Both the position numbers and the translations under genes were made by a program. Of a stretch of DNA of 64,000 bases, positions 1 through 9,739 are shown one piece after another. Positions within the stretch are counted from its first letter, which is position 1; the number at the start of each line of letters is the position of its first letter. The notes beneath the pieces were generated by a model. It was not told where the DNA came from and did no database searches. It was given only the letters and a program-made list of their open reading frames with translations. The stretch is from Lineus longissimus (Eukaryota; Nemertea; Pilidiophora; Heteronemertea; Lineidae): NCBI RefSeq assembly GCF_910592395.1, contig NC_088324.1, forward strand, positions 12,984,953 to 13,048,952, written 5' to 3'.

Positions 1-140
1 TTGTTCGTGAATCCCCGAGAGACGGAGAGATCCGCAACCGGAAATCGACTACACCGGGAAGAAAACGTCGGATATAAAATCCATTGTTTTTAAGAAATGA
101 TACAAATTTTCTACTCTCACCGGAAACGAATTTAATTTTA

Positions 141-275
141 CGACAACAGGGCAGACGACTTGCGACCGAAACACGGCAATTATTGTCATCATTCGCGCTC
201 ACCACAGGTGTATCGCGGGTTGCAATAATTGACATCTTTTGTCCGAATCTTGTGTCGCATGTCAGCCTGTTGTCG
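141..275. repeat. Small inverted-repeat (MITE-like) element
   Basis: The left end (141 onward, CGACAACAGG then GCAGAC) is matched in reverse complement by the right end (252-275, GTCAGCCTGTTGTCG). The outer 10 bases pair perfectly and the next dozen imperfectly. The unit is about 135 bases, has no coding capacity, and shows no clear target-site duplication. It fits a small non-autonomous DNA element or a chance hairpin-forming repeat; the family is not recognised. Confidence 0.4.
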
Positions 276-367
276 CCAAGAAACGAATGTATAATATTTC
301 AATATGTCAGTCCATTGTCAGTGTTACCAACCCGCCTCCAATGACATGCCAATTTTCCCATCACCGT

Positions 368-3223
368 TCATTTTACGCGCAGTAACTGGAAAGGATACTC
401 GGTTTTCAATAGCCGCATCGGTTTTGCGAGCCTCCCAACACCGATCAAATCGAAGGGATTGAGAAGTGCGCCATCTCCTCGACTGTAACAAAACTCTAGA
501 AATAAATGTGCATTATCCACAATGCCGGCATGATCAGCGTGTGGCGCGTTTTCCATACCAACCTCGCCTGTGAACGTGGTTTCCATCCTACCGCTACTAG
601 TCTGTGAATGATGCTTCAATACTTAGGAGCAACGGACAGTAAGTTATTGTCATACGTGTGGCGATCCAGATCGATGCCGTTGTCACTTTACTCGAGATGT
701 TTTGGAAGAGTATCGACCAATCTTCGATACTTTTGTCATCAGAATTCTGAAGAAGCCGCGGTTTTGATATCAAAATCACGCCAAGCAAGGCTTAGCGGAC
801 CATATGGTGATACTACATGTACGTACTTGCCAAAGAAGTACAAGATGAAAATCAACAGAAGCAAATCGCAGTTTTATTTGCCGTTCACCATTTCCAACTT
901 GTTATAGATGCTACCATTAGGGGCAAAGCTCATTCCTTTTCGGCCTACTCGACACCTAATTCCCCTTCGATTGCTGGCTGCATGGCCGGTGATGGTCTGT
1001 CCATAAGGAGGTGAACTTCGCTCACATTACCACTGCAGACCTCGCCCATTGTTATTCCTTTTGTGTAGGGCACAAGATACATTCCTGATTCATCATGGCT
1101 GTTATCTAAAACAATGAGGGAAGAAGACAAACGGTCATTTTGGCAATCTATATGGGTGATCCACTGAATCTCGTTACGACCCCCTACTAAATGGGAGCCG
1201 GTGACCGGGCCGAGCGGAACGAAGCGAAACAAGACGGGAGCTCGACGGCATGCAAGCCAGCGGAAATCCGAAAACAGAATTGATAAGAAGGCTCCCCAAC
1301 ATAGCAACCTTTGATTAAGACTCCGATGACGTCCATTTCGTCATCTCTATCATGATGGCGTCCTACCAGGCGACAAGACGAGGCCGGTCCACTGCGTCCG
1401 GAGTGTACCTTCCATTGGTTCGTTTCTTATGACTGCACCGGTGATGCAGACTCTTGACTTCGTTGACTGAGTAATGGAAACATGTGTTGGCAGAGTGAAT
1501 ATCCCTCTGTACAACCGCAGTGGCAGAGGTTAAGTATGATACGTACTTGTTATTATCTCGACTTTCAGATTCCCAGCTCCGAATCTAGAAATCCTAAAAC
1601 AAACGTAAAAGTCGCAACAGACTTTGGGCTTCTCAACTTTTCTGAAAGTAATGAAGTGCGACCATATCTTAAATGTTACACTGTCAATAACTGTACATGT
1701 ATACCTACATTCGTTCCGTACCTTAGTCAACAACAGACCCTTCTTTGCACTGTAGTTTTATTGTCTTTGCAGAATGAACTCCTTTAAAATCGTATCAGTG
1801 ATATTGGATTGTGATTGGACTCTGATTGCAATTCAATCATCACCCGATGCCATTCAATGTATTACCCTCTTCAACCTTCCCGCATCACTCAATCGGCAAA
1901 CAAACCACTCAGAGGCGTCAGGTACACTCTGGCCGCAGTGGACCGGTCTCGTCCCTCACCCAATGAGTCAGTATGAATAGGATGACGAAATGGACTGCAC
2001 CGGGAGTCTAGCGTCAGGTGGAATAAGGATCACATACCCATCCTTCTTCACCATTTCCGTGTACTTCAATAAAACAACGTCATTCGTTTGGAATTCACAT
2101 CTGAACTTCTTGGTGTCGGCCCCGTTGTTCTCATAGATGTTGAGCTCTTTACCCTTCATCGTGAAAGCCATTGGCCCTTCGTACACCCACCAGTCGCCAT
2201 GGAAGCGCTCCGGGATTGTGCATTTGCCACCTATTACCGAAAACAGTACTTTTTAATCTTAAATGCAAATGTTACAACAACGATCATGCCGATCTACCGT
2301 GGACTCCCAGGGCAGTCCATTGCGTCATCCTAATTGGTACGGTACCGGGCGGCAGGACGAGGCCGGTCAAATGCGTCCGGAGTGTATTCTACCGCCGTTG
2401 TGCGTATGTCCATCCTGTTTGAAAGGAGGAAACTTTAAGATTGGTGTCCACTGCCGGTAAGTCGACATTACGGTCGATATGAACAACGATGCGAGCTCGT
2501 AAATTTGTGGTAGACATATACATGTAATAAAGAAGATATAGTCCCTCCCGGGCAATACGAATTCGTTCTGTTTGGGGAAAGTGTTGGATGGCAGCTGCTT
2601 TCACCTACCTCCGTACGCTGGCCCCTTGTAAATAACAAACGATTCCTTCGGGGTATTTGAAGGACGGAAGCTGTCGCATTTCGCACTTGCAAGGCATTTT
2701 CCCTTATTTTCCTTTATTTCCACCATACAGAACTCCATGACGTAGTTGTGGCAGAATTTCAGGCAGGATTCCAAGTAAGGTTTTTTGACGGTCGTGGACG
2801 CCACCATCGTGTCGCAGAAAGCCCCGGTGTTGTGGTAGACGCTCCAGTCGTCCTTGTTGAAGCCTGGAGGGAAGAAACCCAGGAGTTAATTTGAGTCATT
2901 TGTCTTCACAGTCATTTGTAGACCTACACCTGAAAGTTATGTATCATTCAGAAGTGTTTCGGTGAAGATGATAAATGCCGTTTTAAGCCGCTGTAGGGTA
3001 GACTCCCAAGCAGTCCATTGTGTCATCTGAGGCCGGTCCACTGCGTCCGGAGTGTACACTAGGGCGGCGTTGCCCGGGCAGGATCAACCCCTCCTAAAGA
3101 AATTAAGATGCCGGTGAACATGTTACCTTGGTCGAAAGATTCATCCGAGTTGTACTGGTACATACCTTTTCTTGCAGCCACCGTGGAAGCGGCAAACAAC
3201 ATCAGCAACCAGACAAACATCAT
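368..3223 (-). CDS. Secreted cysteine-containing protein, six-exon model
   Basis: Exons in transcript order: 3223-3166, 2863-2609, 2230-2038, then about 1187-1030, about 750-690 and 601-368 (stop TGA 370-368). The first three splice phases agree exactly (1, 1, 2). Exon 1 gives a signal peptide (MMFVWLLMLFAASTVAARK); its donor is GTATGT, though a second in-phase donor lies 42 bases downstream. Exon 2 carries seven cysteines (CDTMV, ESCLKFC, MEFC, KGKC, AKC) like a PAN/apple-type or other small disulfide domain. Exon 3 begins GKCTIPERFHGDWWVYEG and contains KFRCEFQ and LLKYTEM, which resembles the CxIP..W.G.WY pattern of DUF7044-type secreted invertebrate proteins. Exon 4 includes EIQWITHIDCQNDR. 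Exons 5-6 are joined through a weak GTGACA donor and are the least certain. Function unknown; probably extracellular or membrane-associated. Confidence 0.55.
1381..1408 (+). repeat. GC-rich interspersed repeat, copy 1
   Basis: A 28-base block starting AGGCCGGTCCACTGCGTCCG recurs at 2360 and 3030. Here it is preceded at 1315-1350 by a diverged form of the companion block (AGACTCC..GTCCATTTCGTCATC). It lies between exons 3 and 4 of the secreted-protein gene model. Confidence 0.6.
2303..2386 (+). repeat. GC-rich interspersed repeat, copy 2
   Basis: This is a two-part copy. GGACTCCCAGGGCAGTCCAT starts at 2303 and is followed by CGTCATC, then AGGCCGGTCAAATGCGTCCG near 2360. It lies in the intron between exons 2 and 3 of the secreted-protein gene. 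A reverse-oriented copy of the first half is at 1979-2016 (TGACGAAATGGACTGCACCG), immediately past the exon 3 donor. Confidence 0.6.
3000..3057 (+). repeat. GC-rich interspersed repeat, copy 3
   Basis: This is the most compact copy: AGACTCCCAAGCAGTCCATT, then GTGTCATC, followed directly by AGGCCGGTCCACTGCGTCCG and GAGTGTAC. It lies in intron 1 of the secreted-protein gene. The compact arrangement suggests the two half-blocks form a single short mobile repeat whose middle has expanded in the other copies. Confidence 0.6.
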
Positions 3224-3689
3224 CCTCACGAGATATAATAAAACTGAGAGGGAAAATATTGTTTCTCCTTCCTCGACGTTATTCCGGGCGTACAGCTGCG
3301 ATTTCGAGAGAATATATAAATTTTCTTTTGACGAGCTTATCATGATCTGCACAGCGGAACTGCCCATCTGCTTATCATAGTAAATGTCTCACCAAAAATG
3401 CTTTTTGGGATGTATTAATTGTCAATAAATATGATACTGATATAGCAAAAGAGTATAATTTGTATGTACTTGTACATGGTGATTATTTTGCTCTCAACTG
3501 TTAAAGGGAGACTACAGGCCATGCCGATCTACCGCCGTTCTTTGTCGATATCCCTCCTCCAATATTTCCGGATTGTCGCAGAATTGGTGGTGTCCAGTTT
3601 AGTAATACGTAGGAACTGGAGAAGAGTGTTCCTAACACATTTGGAGACAGGTTACACCTTTTGCTTGGAATGGTGTACCATCTAACAGC
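3224..3689. other. Upstream region of the secreted-protein gene
   Basis: This non-coding stretch lies 5' of the minus-strand signal-peptide exon. It contains CATGCCGATCTACCG at about 3521, which matches 2285-2299 inside the neighbouring gene and so extends the interspersed-repeat family. There is no clear TATA box or CpG-rich core, and the short open frames show no protein-like conservation. Confidence 0.35.
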
Positions 3690-3699
3690 CTGGTATGTC

Positions 3700-4125
3700 A
3701 AGCCAGGCTATGTCACATCCTGTCAGTGCAAGTGCTGGGATGTTGAAGACAACGTCACACCTATGCCAGGGGCTGTCACAGCAGTCTGGTATATTGAGAC
3801 AATGTCACATCCTGTGCAAAGGGTTGTCCCAGTTAACAACCTACAACTCATGTTTGAGACAAATCATCATGATCAATAGGGTCTTGGTCCATACTTGGGC
3901 ACTTGCAATCAATTACTTGTGCAAGGGACAAGGGTCTCTTCCTACATGATTCATTTTGTGTCATTTTGAGGACAATGTCCCCATCAGAGTGATCATGATG
4001 ACCAATCCTGCATTCTGGTCAGTGGAGACAATGCCACATCCTGAGTAAGAGTAGCATGTCCTATCCAACTAGACTGGTCGCTCTAGACCAGTCTTGTTGG
4101 ATAGGACCATGTCACAACATTGTCA
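3700..4125 (+). repeat. Degenerate repeats of a GACAATGTCACATCCTG motif
   Basis: The core GACAATGTCACATCCTG or close variants occurs near 3707, 3749, 3800, 3971, 4027 and 4106, often next to GTGCAAG or CCAGG text. Spacing is irregular (about 40 to 170 bases), so this is an old, decayed local amplification and not a clean satellite. The open frames across it (for example 3661-3879) are products of the repeat and are not annotated as genes. Confidence 0.5.
4055..4111. repeat. Near-perfect hairpin
   Basis: TCCTATCCAACTAGACTGGTC (4059-4079) pairs with the reverse complement at 4086-4106 with one mismatch across 21 bases, around a 6-base loop. The flanking CATG also pairs after a 1-base bulge. 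It sits inside the degenerate repeat cluster. It may be a palindromic mobile-element remnant or a structured-RNA precursor; nothing shows that it is transcribed. Confidence 0.65.
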
Positions 4126-4146
4126 GGCAAGGGGATCTCGAGACAA

Positions 4147-4266
4147 TGGGTGATATGAATAAAGGCTAGCAAATGCTTTTACTTCAATTTTGTACAGAAA
4201 GGCCAAGTGTAAATGTACATGGAGTTTAAGATAAAAGCATTTTCTACTCTTTATTCATATCACCCA
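4147..4266. mobile_element. MITE with 35-base terminal inverted repeats
   Basis: The element starts TGGGTGATATGAATAAAG and ends with its reverse complement CTTTATTCATATCACCCA. The inverted repeats run about 35 bases (4147-4181 against 4232-4266) with a few mismatches, including AAATGCTTTTA against TAAAAGCATTT. The 120-base unit has no coding capacity. A related end (GATGATATGAATAAACACCA, then GCAATGCT) occurs at about 8951, so the family is dispersed. No convincing target-site duplication was seen. Confidence 0.65.
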
Positions 4267-4640
4267 ATGAGACATGCACAACTACTGTGCTAATAAATAT
4301 GCAACATTTTATAGAGCTACCATCTTTATTTACTCAAGCAAAAGCTTCCTAGTCTTTGATTCAAGCTATGTTTGCATCTGATGAGAATTGGAATATCACT
4401 CTACAGATACCTCGGAGGTGTCACTTCAAAAACACCACCTTTTTCACATGGACTCCCCGTTTTAGTAAAGGTTTTAGGATACAGATGCTTCAACAGTTTG
4501 AGTGACTGTGGCTTTATAATCCTACCCCATTTCCCAAAATATCACAGGGTCAAACACATGCTCCAGCCATTGTTCTCCTTGTAATACTGACAAGAATTAA
4601 TGAAGAAAGGAAGGGCAAGAGAGTCCAGTTATTCTTCATG
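4267..4640. other. Intergenic, downstream of cyclin C
   Basis: I see no gene, RNA or repeat in this stretch. The open frame at 4372-4584 has no recognisable domain and no splice-site context. Confidence 0.3.
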
Positions 4641-4642
4641 TT

Positions 4643-4660
4643 GAGCACTTTATTGTGCTC
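4643..4660 (-). terminator. Cyclin C poly(A) signal inside a hairpin loop
   Basis: On the plus strand the sequence is GAGCACTTTATTGTGCTC. Read on the minus (gene) strand it is GAGCAC-AATAAA-GTGCTC, so the canonical AATAAA is the loop of a perfect 6-bp stem. It lies about 530 bases downstream of the cyclin C stop, a normal 3' UTR length, so this is the likely 3' end of that gene. The minus-strand open frame at 4743-4937 would then lie in the 3' UTR and is not coding. Confidence 0.55.
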
Positions 4661-5185
4661 ATAAGATCTCCTCCTTGATATCTCAGCTCACTGCCCCAAG
4701 TATCCTAGCCTCTCAAATGTACCATGAACCATGGTCCCAACTTTACAATGTCCTAAAAGGCTTTAGTACTATACATGTAATGTTTCTGTGAAGAGAACCC
4801 GTGTTTAGCCTCATGAGGGAAAGGCATCCTTGCCCAAGTGGCACACAGCAAATCACATAGGCATCCACACTGGGGGTCAGGGGTGCAAAACCATTGAGGA
4901 AAAAGCAGGGAAAATCATTGAAATTGACCCAGAACAACCCCCAAGCTGAAACACGCTATCAAAATCGACCTTGAAAAGCCTTCTATTTTAGGATAATCAA
5001 CCCCTTTGCAACTCCAGCGGACACCCATGAGGCCATGTCACCTCCTCGCAGTGAAGTCCATAACCACAACAAGCAGCACCAGCCACTGACAGTTCCTGAA
5101 TTCATTTCCGACAAGATTGTTGAATCAATGTGTTTCCTTCAGGCCAAGTAGTAGATGTCTCTCAAAAGATAAGCAATGGGTGACT

Positions 5186-7970
5186 TCACTGTACTTTCTG
5201 CTGTGACCCACCGGGCTCCTGCCCACTAGGTCCCTGCGAAGGAGGTCTGAAGAGAGAAATGAAAGGAGTACTCAGCAATTGCTTCTGGCATTGGATTTTT
5301 TTGGTTTATTGTGTTGCAGTACTTCCTGTCTGAGTTCCTTTTTAAATTACGGTAGTGTATCAAGTCGGACTGTATCGACTGCAAAATTACTGTCCTTTAT
5401 AGAGGGGGTCTCCTTCTAACAAAGGTGTCGGCTGGGAGAGGTTCCACGGCACACAACAATTTAATTCACATTTCTTACCTTGAGGGGGCAAATTTAGGTT
5501 TTGGCATTTTCTGTAGTAAACCATATATTTCCTTTTTCTCATCGTAGTTTTTCCACAGTTCGTAGAGTCCAAGAATGTAACGAGTTATATCAAGGATCTG
5601 GAACAAGAATATATTTATACAAAAAGTCAGAACAATGATATGCTTCTTACAAGTAAAGTCCAGAACCTATGGAGATTGCAGAATACTGTTCACAAGAGGA
5701 TACCCATACCTTGTCCATGTCCACAGATAGCTCTGCAAACCAGTTTTTGCAGTCTTTTTGTTGTATCACACAGGCCATGTGCAGACAGGCTGAAGTGAAG
5801 AGAGGGGAAAGTCAAGATGTTATTACTGGTAAGCCAAAACAAAAATGTTCAAGAATTAGCCATACAATTGGTCTTAACAAAAATCATCAAGAATTCATAT
5901 TCAAATTGAGGAGCATATTAAACACAAATCAACAACAATGACTGATGAAGGATGTTGAGAGGCAGATTCGAACTCACCTAGTGCAATAAGGTAAGGAGGA
6001 AACAATAAAGAGACATCTGTTCGTAAACTGTCATTCACTATACGCCTGCAATAACAGAGATGAAAATTGTATAAGCAGTATTATAATACTATAGTTTCCC
6101 CCCAAAGTCTGAGTGTGGCCGGGTTCCAGGGTACACATGGAAACCTCTACCTTTTGCAGAGATCCAGCTCTAGCACAAGACAAGTTGTGTGTGCCAATGG
6201 ACAGAGCAACTAAACTCACCAAAATGATAGAAGTGTTTTATCTCGATGCATGGCGGGGACATACTGGTCAAGGGGTCAGTTTGGATGATGTAACACTAGA
6301 TAGTTGTACTGATAAACTTACCAAGCCAATGACAGTAGTGTTTCATCTTGTTGCATATCTGAGACATACTGGACAAGGGGTCTGTATGGATGATATAATA
6401 CTAGACAGCAATCCTGCAAAAGAAGAAAACAACTAATCAGAAGACATCAATAAATCATGTTTGTTCGGTTCAAAAAGGATCGCCAAGGTGAATTACTCTG
6501 AGAGCTTCTAATTTGCAAATACAGACCAGATTACTCAAATGTTTCGCTTGAGGAAAGTGCCAATCCATTTAAGAAGATGTGTTTTAGAGAAATGTCTGTG
6601 AACTGTGGTCAAATCTCACCATCATTTCAAGGAGATAGAATTCACATTCCAAGACTTGGCTAATTCTGTATGGCGACTCTGTATTTCCAAATGCATGAGA
6701 GAATTTGTTCTTAACTGGAAAAGAAATATTCAGTGTATTAGTATGACAATCTTGGTGGTCCAGGCAAGCTGGCATGTGAGAAAATTGAACCCTAGTAAGT
6801 GAAGGATAGCTAACAAATCTCAGGTTGGCATCAGAATTTCACATCAGAAAATGACAGGACAACCTTGAGAAGACAAAGTTTTAGTACCTACCAACTGAAT
6901 TTAATGTAGAAATAAGTCTTGTATTTGAAATGACACCAAATTCTTCCACTTTTGATGCCAGGAACACACACGTTGGTGCCAACAATAATGGATCTATACA
7001 TTTGAGGGAATTTCTGAAGAAAAAGAAGATTATATCAGGCCCTTTGTCAACTGTGCCTTGCCTTTCATACGAATAATAGCTTATTTCCTAATAGACAAGT
7101 GGAGTGGGTCAGGATACAATGTAAAACTGCCATAAAAAATGCAGTGCAGTTTGAAATCTTTGAAAAGGTTTTCACTACTGGTTCCTTGATGTAAAAGAAA
7201 ATGAAACAAATCACTATATTCTTAACAGATCTTACCCAGATCTGGCATAAAAACGTTTGAAGTAGACGGTTCCTGTTGCAATGACTTGTTGGCGGACTTT
7301 CAACTGTTCACCAAGGGCTTGGATGACTGAAATGAATGGGGGATAATATTTACTACAATGAGCCAAGATCCCTTAGGAATTAATTATTTATGCACTGTGC
7401 ATTTTTAAAGAAACGAATAACCAAGTTCCTAATCATCATACTGACGGTATGTTGAGAGTTTTAAAAAAGAAGTGAAATTGCAGCTTCCCAAATCACACAA
7501 ACTGGCTATTCTAATACGCTGTTCTAATCATCATGTTTTTAAAAGTACAAAGGTTGGCCATGGGCTCCTAAATCACAGGAATAGGCATGTTCATGTGATG
7601 TTTTTTTATGTACACCTGGTCAGATGTTGTGGAATTTCTTACAATTTGCATAGAAAATCATGATTTTGTTGTATTCCTCTTCTGCCAGAACTTTCAGGTC
7701 TGTTGCTCTTTCCTTCATTAAATCTTGCTTGTCCAGAACCCATTGTTGACTGTAAAGTATAAGACATACATACAATACATGACAATGCATCATTTACAAT
7801 AGGAATTAAAGATGATATGTATGGAATGTGTGTTAACAATTTCCAAAATACACGCATTCAACCTTGCATTGCCTGTGACATGCTTCATTGTTGGGACACC
7901 CTGTATTTTTTGGAAAGATCAGATGAAAAATCACTCACTAATGAGAACTTTGCCAAAAATTCCCAGCCAT
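5186..7970 (-). CDS. CCNC: Cyclin C, Mediator kinase-module cyclin
   Basis: The regulatory partner of CDK8/CDK19 in the nuclear Mediator kinase module. Ten exons, each with consensus acceptor and donor: 7970-7939, 7749-7643, 7326-7236, 7013-6892, 6714-6620, 6413-6322, 6045-5978, 5789-5710, 5597-5479, 5246-5186. They sum to 867 bases with every phase compatible: 288 residues plus TGA, against about 283 in human. The start MAGNFWQSSHY is the hallmark animal cyclin C N-terminus. Family landmarks in order: LDKQDLMKER, QQVIATGTVYFKRFYAR, DPLLLAPTCVFLASKVEEFG, SNTRLIS, ILECEFYLLE-like VLECEFYLLEMM, YHPYRPL, RIVND..RTD, QQKD..NWFAELSVDM and KMPKPK. The tail is a short polar GPSGQEPGGSQQKVQ. Introns are 130-420 bases. 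A decayed second copy of exon 6 lies in intron 6. Confidence 0.97.
6220..6308 (-). pseudogene. Decayed tandem duplicate of cyclin C exon 6
   Basis: This stretch aligns with cyclin C exon 6 (6413-6322) over its whole length: TATCTAGTGTTACATCATCC here, TGTCTAGTATTATATCATCC in the exon. Its own acceptor (TTTATCAG) and donor (TTTTG then GTGAGTTT) survive, and the acceptor AG lies only 13 bases after the true exon's donor begins. Codon 11 of the copy is TGA (6278-6276), the copy is 89 rather than 92 bases, and several conserved residues are lost, so it cannot encode a functional alternative exon. If ever spliced in, it would end the cyclin C frame early. Either a dead exon duplicate or, speculatively, a poison exon. 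Confidence 0.85.
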
Positions 7971-8140
7971 AGTTTTCTCGAAAAGGACTGAAATGTATTG
8001 TTTGTATAACACTAATGTTCTTCTGCTCTTCGTTTCAATCTTTGGGGATCAATTCTGGACACATTTGTAAAAAATATTGGAAGCAAAAATAAATTTCTGG
8101 AAAGCGGAAATACTTGATTGCCCTCTGTTGGAATATCGCT

Positions 8141-8362
8141 GAACTATCGGGGAAAGTGTAAACTGTTGATGAAATTGCTGATGAAAATGTTGATGGGGAC
8201 CCTCTAACTTTGGTGGCTTGACATTTGTTTGTTTTTAAATATTTTTCAATCAAATTGCGCTATGTTATACTTTAGAGGAATTTAGTGAGGTGGTAAAAAG
8301 GAAAATAGCAAATATTTTATTTGAATAGGTGATTTTGATCAAAGAGTGGAGGCCATTTTTTT
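8141..8362 (-). promoter_or_regulatory. Conserved upstream block of cyclin C, shared with the ZDHHC gene
   Basis: This 220-base block starts about 170 bases upstream of the cyclin C ATG. Its reverse complement recurs at 15968-16187, about 195 bases upstream of the ZDHHC24-like ATG. Oriented with the genes, both read AAAAAATGGCCTCCACTCTT, TTGATCAAAATCACC, TACCACCTCACTA, CATAACATAGCGCAATTT, AAGCCACCAAAGTTAGAGG and CATCAACATTTTCATCAGCA in the same order with small gaps. By eye most positions match. The like orientation and distance suggest a duplicated promoter or 5' leader; a dispersed repeat is the alternative. No open frame is kept in both copies. Confidence 0.6.
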
Positions 8363-8489
8363 TAGGTTTTCGAGATGCGCCGATCGGCTTTTAGATTCTG
8401 TTGATGGGTCCTAGTACTTACAGATTATCAGCGTTGTTCCAAAAATCGAAGACAGCTCGAGTTTTCACCCATCCCTATTCCTATTCGTT

Positions 8490-8973
8490 GTTCTGTAGGG
8501 ATGCCCCCAGCAGTTTAAATGTCCTAGGAATGTATTAGCGTCTTTTTCTCGCGCGGTGTTGCATTGGACACTCTGTCGTATGTCACATCCTTCGAAGTAC
8601 AAGGGACACACGATCTGCACCCTCGCCAGACGAGTTGCCCATACCAGGTAATGCCAAATCAGTTGTCTCGTATCAGTTACCCCCAAGACTAACACTGGAG
8701 GAACAGGGTTGTCCGCTAATTCACTGCCCATACTTCTGTGGGGACGCTCACAGCAGTTTGAAAGTCCTGTGAATGTATTAGTGTCTTTTTCTCTCAAGGA
8801 GCTGCATTGGACACTGTGAGGTGTCACATCCTTCGAACTAAAGGGACAAAGCTCATGTGCCCTTATCAAACAGCACTTCATGTTAGTTATAGCTCAGTTA
8901 GTTGTCTCGTATCAGGTACCACCCAAGAAGTAATCCAGTAGTGTTTGAGGAGATGATATGAATAAACACCAGC
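8490..8973. repeat. Tandem duplication of a roughly 242-base unit
   Basis: Two diverged copies lie head to tail at about 8490-8731 and 8732-8973. Both contain in order GGGATGCCCCCAGCA or GGGACGCTCACAGCA, GTCCT..GAATGTATTAG.GTC, TTGCATTGGACACT or a variant, TGTCACATCCTTCGAA and AGTTGTCTCGTATCAG. A third partial copy is at 9177-9285. The 138-residue open frame on the minus strand (8465-8881) spans exactly two repeat copies and shows the duplication as repeated peptide text; its composition gives no reason to call it a gene. Confidence 0.65.
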
Positions 8974-9176
8974 AATGCTTCGTCTTCAAGAGACGATTGC
9001 GGTTTACCAGTTACTCTAAGCACGGGTTACTCTGGGCAGAGATGGGGTGTCTCTCTCAAGAGCGTACAGCGGACTGTCTGCAGGATGTCTCTCTCATCCA
9101 ATACTAAAGAGACAGGGCTTTTAGCACCTCGGTAGGGATAACCATAATATACATTGTAAGGATAGGATACAACACA

Positions 9177-9285
9177 AGTTTGAATGTCCTGGAATAATTC
9201 GCGTCTCTCTGCGAGACTTAATCGGACGCTCTGTAATGTCACATCCTTCGAACTCCAGGGACACACAGATACACACATTGAGCGC
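9177..9285. repeat. Third, partial copy of the 242-base repeat unit
   Basis: GTTTGAATGTCCTGGAATAA at 9178, then TAATCGGACGCTCTG, TGTCACATCCTTCGAACTCC and AGGGACACACAG match the middle of the units at 8513-8625 and 8755-8865. It is separated from them by about 200 bases of unrelated sequence that includes a MITE-like end at about 8951. Confidence 0.55.
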
Positions 9286-9310
9286 CAGTTATTTTTAATA
9301 ATCTCACTTT

Positions 9311-9730
9311 TCGGGAGTGTCCCCCACGCCGAGAGACTGAAGGCTGAGAGACTGAAGGACAAGAGACAAAGGCTGATGATGTGTTATTCTGGATTGAAAC
9401 GGGATGCAAATTAAGTTACGGTACAGACTCTGAGCTATTTCGTGCCTGTCCGCAGGCGGGAGGTATTTTGATGAGGAAGGTGCATTTGGTGTCGTTTGGT
9501 AAATGCATAAATCTAACTTTTCGAGAGTGTCCCCCACGCTGAGAGACCGAAGGACAAGAGACAAAGCCTGATGATATGGCAACTTTTATTGGGCAAGTAT
9601 ATAATATATACATGTACTACAAAACTTAGAATTAGTGGCCGGCATGCGGAATCAGAAAAAAGGAGTGATCAGCACACTTATTGACCGAAGGACAAGAGAC
9701 GAAGGTTATGATATGACAACATTTATTTGG
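9311..9730. repeat. Three copies of a GAGAGAC-CGAAGGACAAGAGAC repeat
   Basis: GTGTCCCCCACGC, GAGAGAC, then GAAGGACAAGAGACAAAGGC and TGATGATG occurs at about 9317-9380. A closer pair follows at 9529-9575 and 9683-9720, the last two continuing into TATG.CAAC.TTTATT.GGCAAGTA. The first copy holds an internal doubling of GAGAGACTGAAGG. This is local repeat expansion with no coding signal. Confidence 0.55.
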
Positions 9731-9739
9731 CAAGTACAT

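Noticed and set aside
8465-8881. 138-residue minus-strand open frame
   Set aside because: It is a translation of the 242-base tandem duplication; no domain, start context or splice context.
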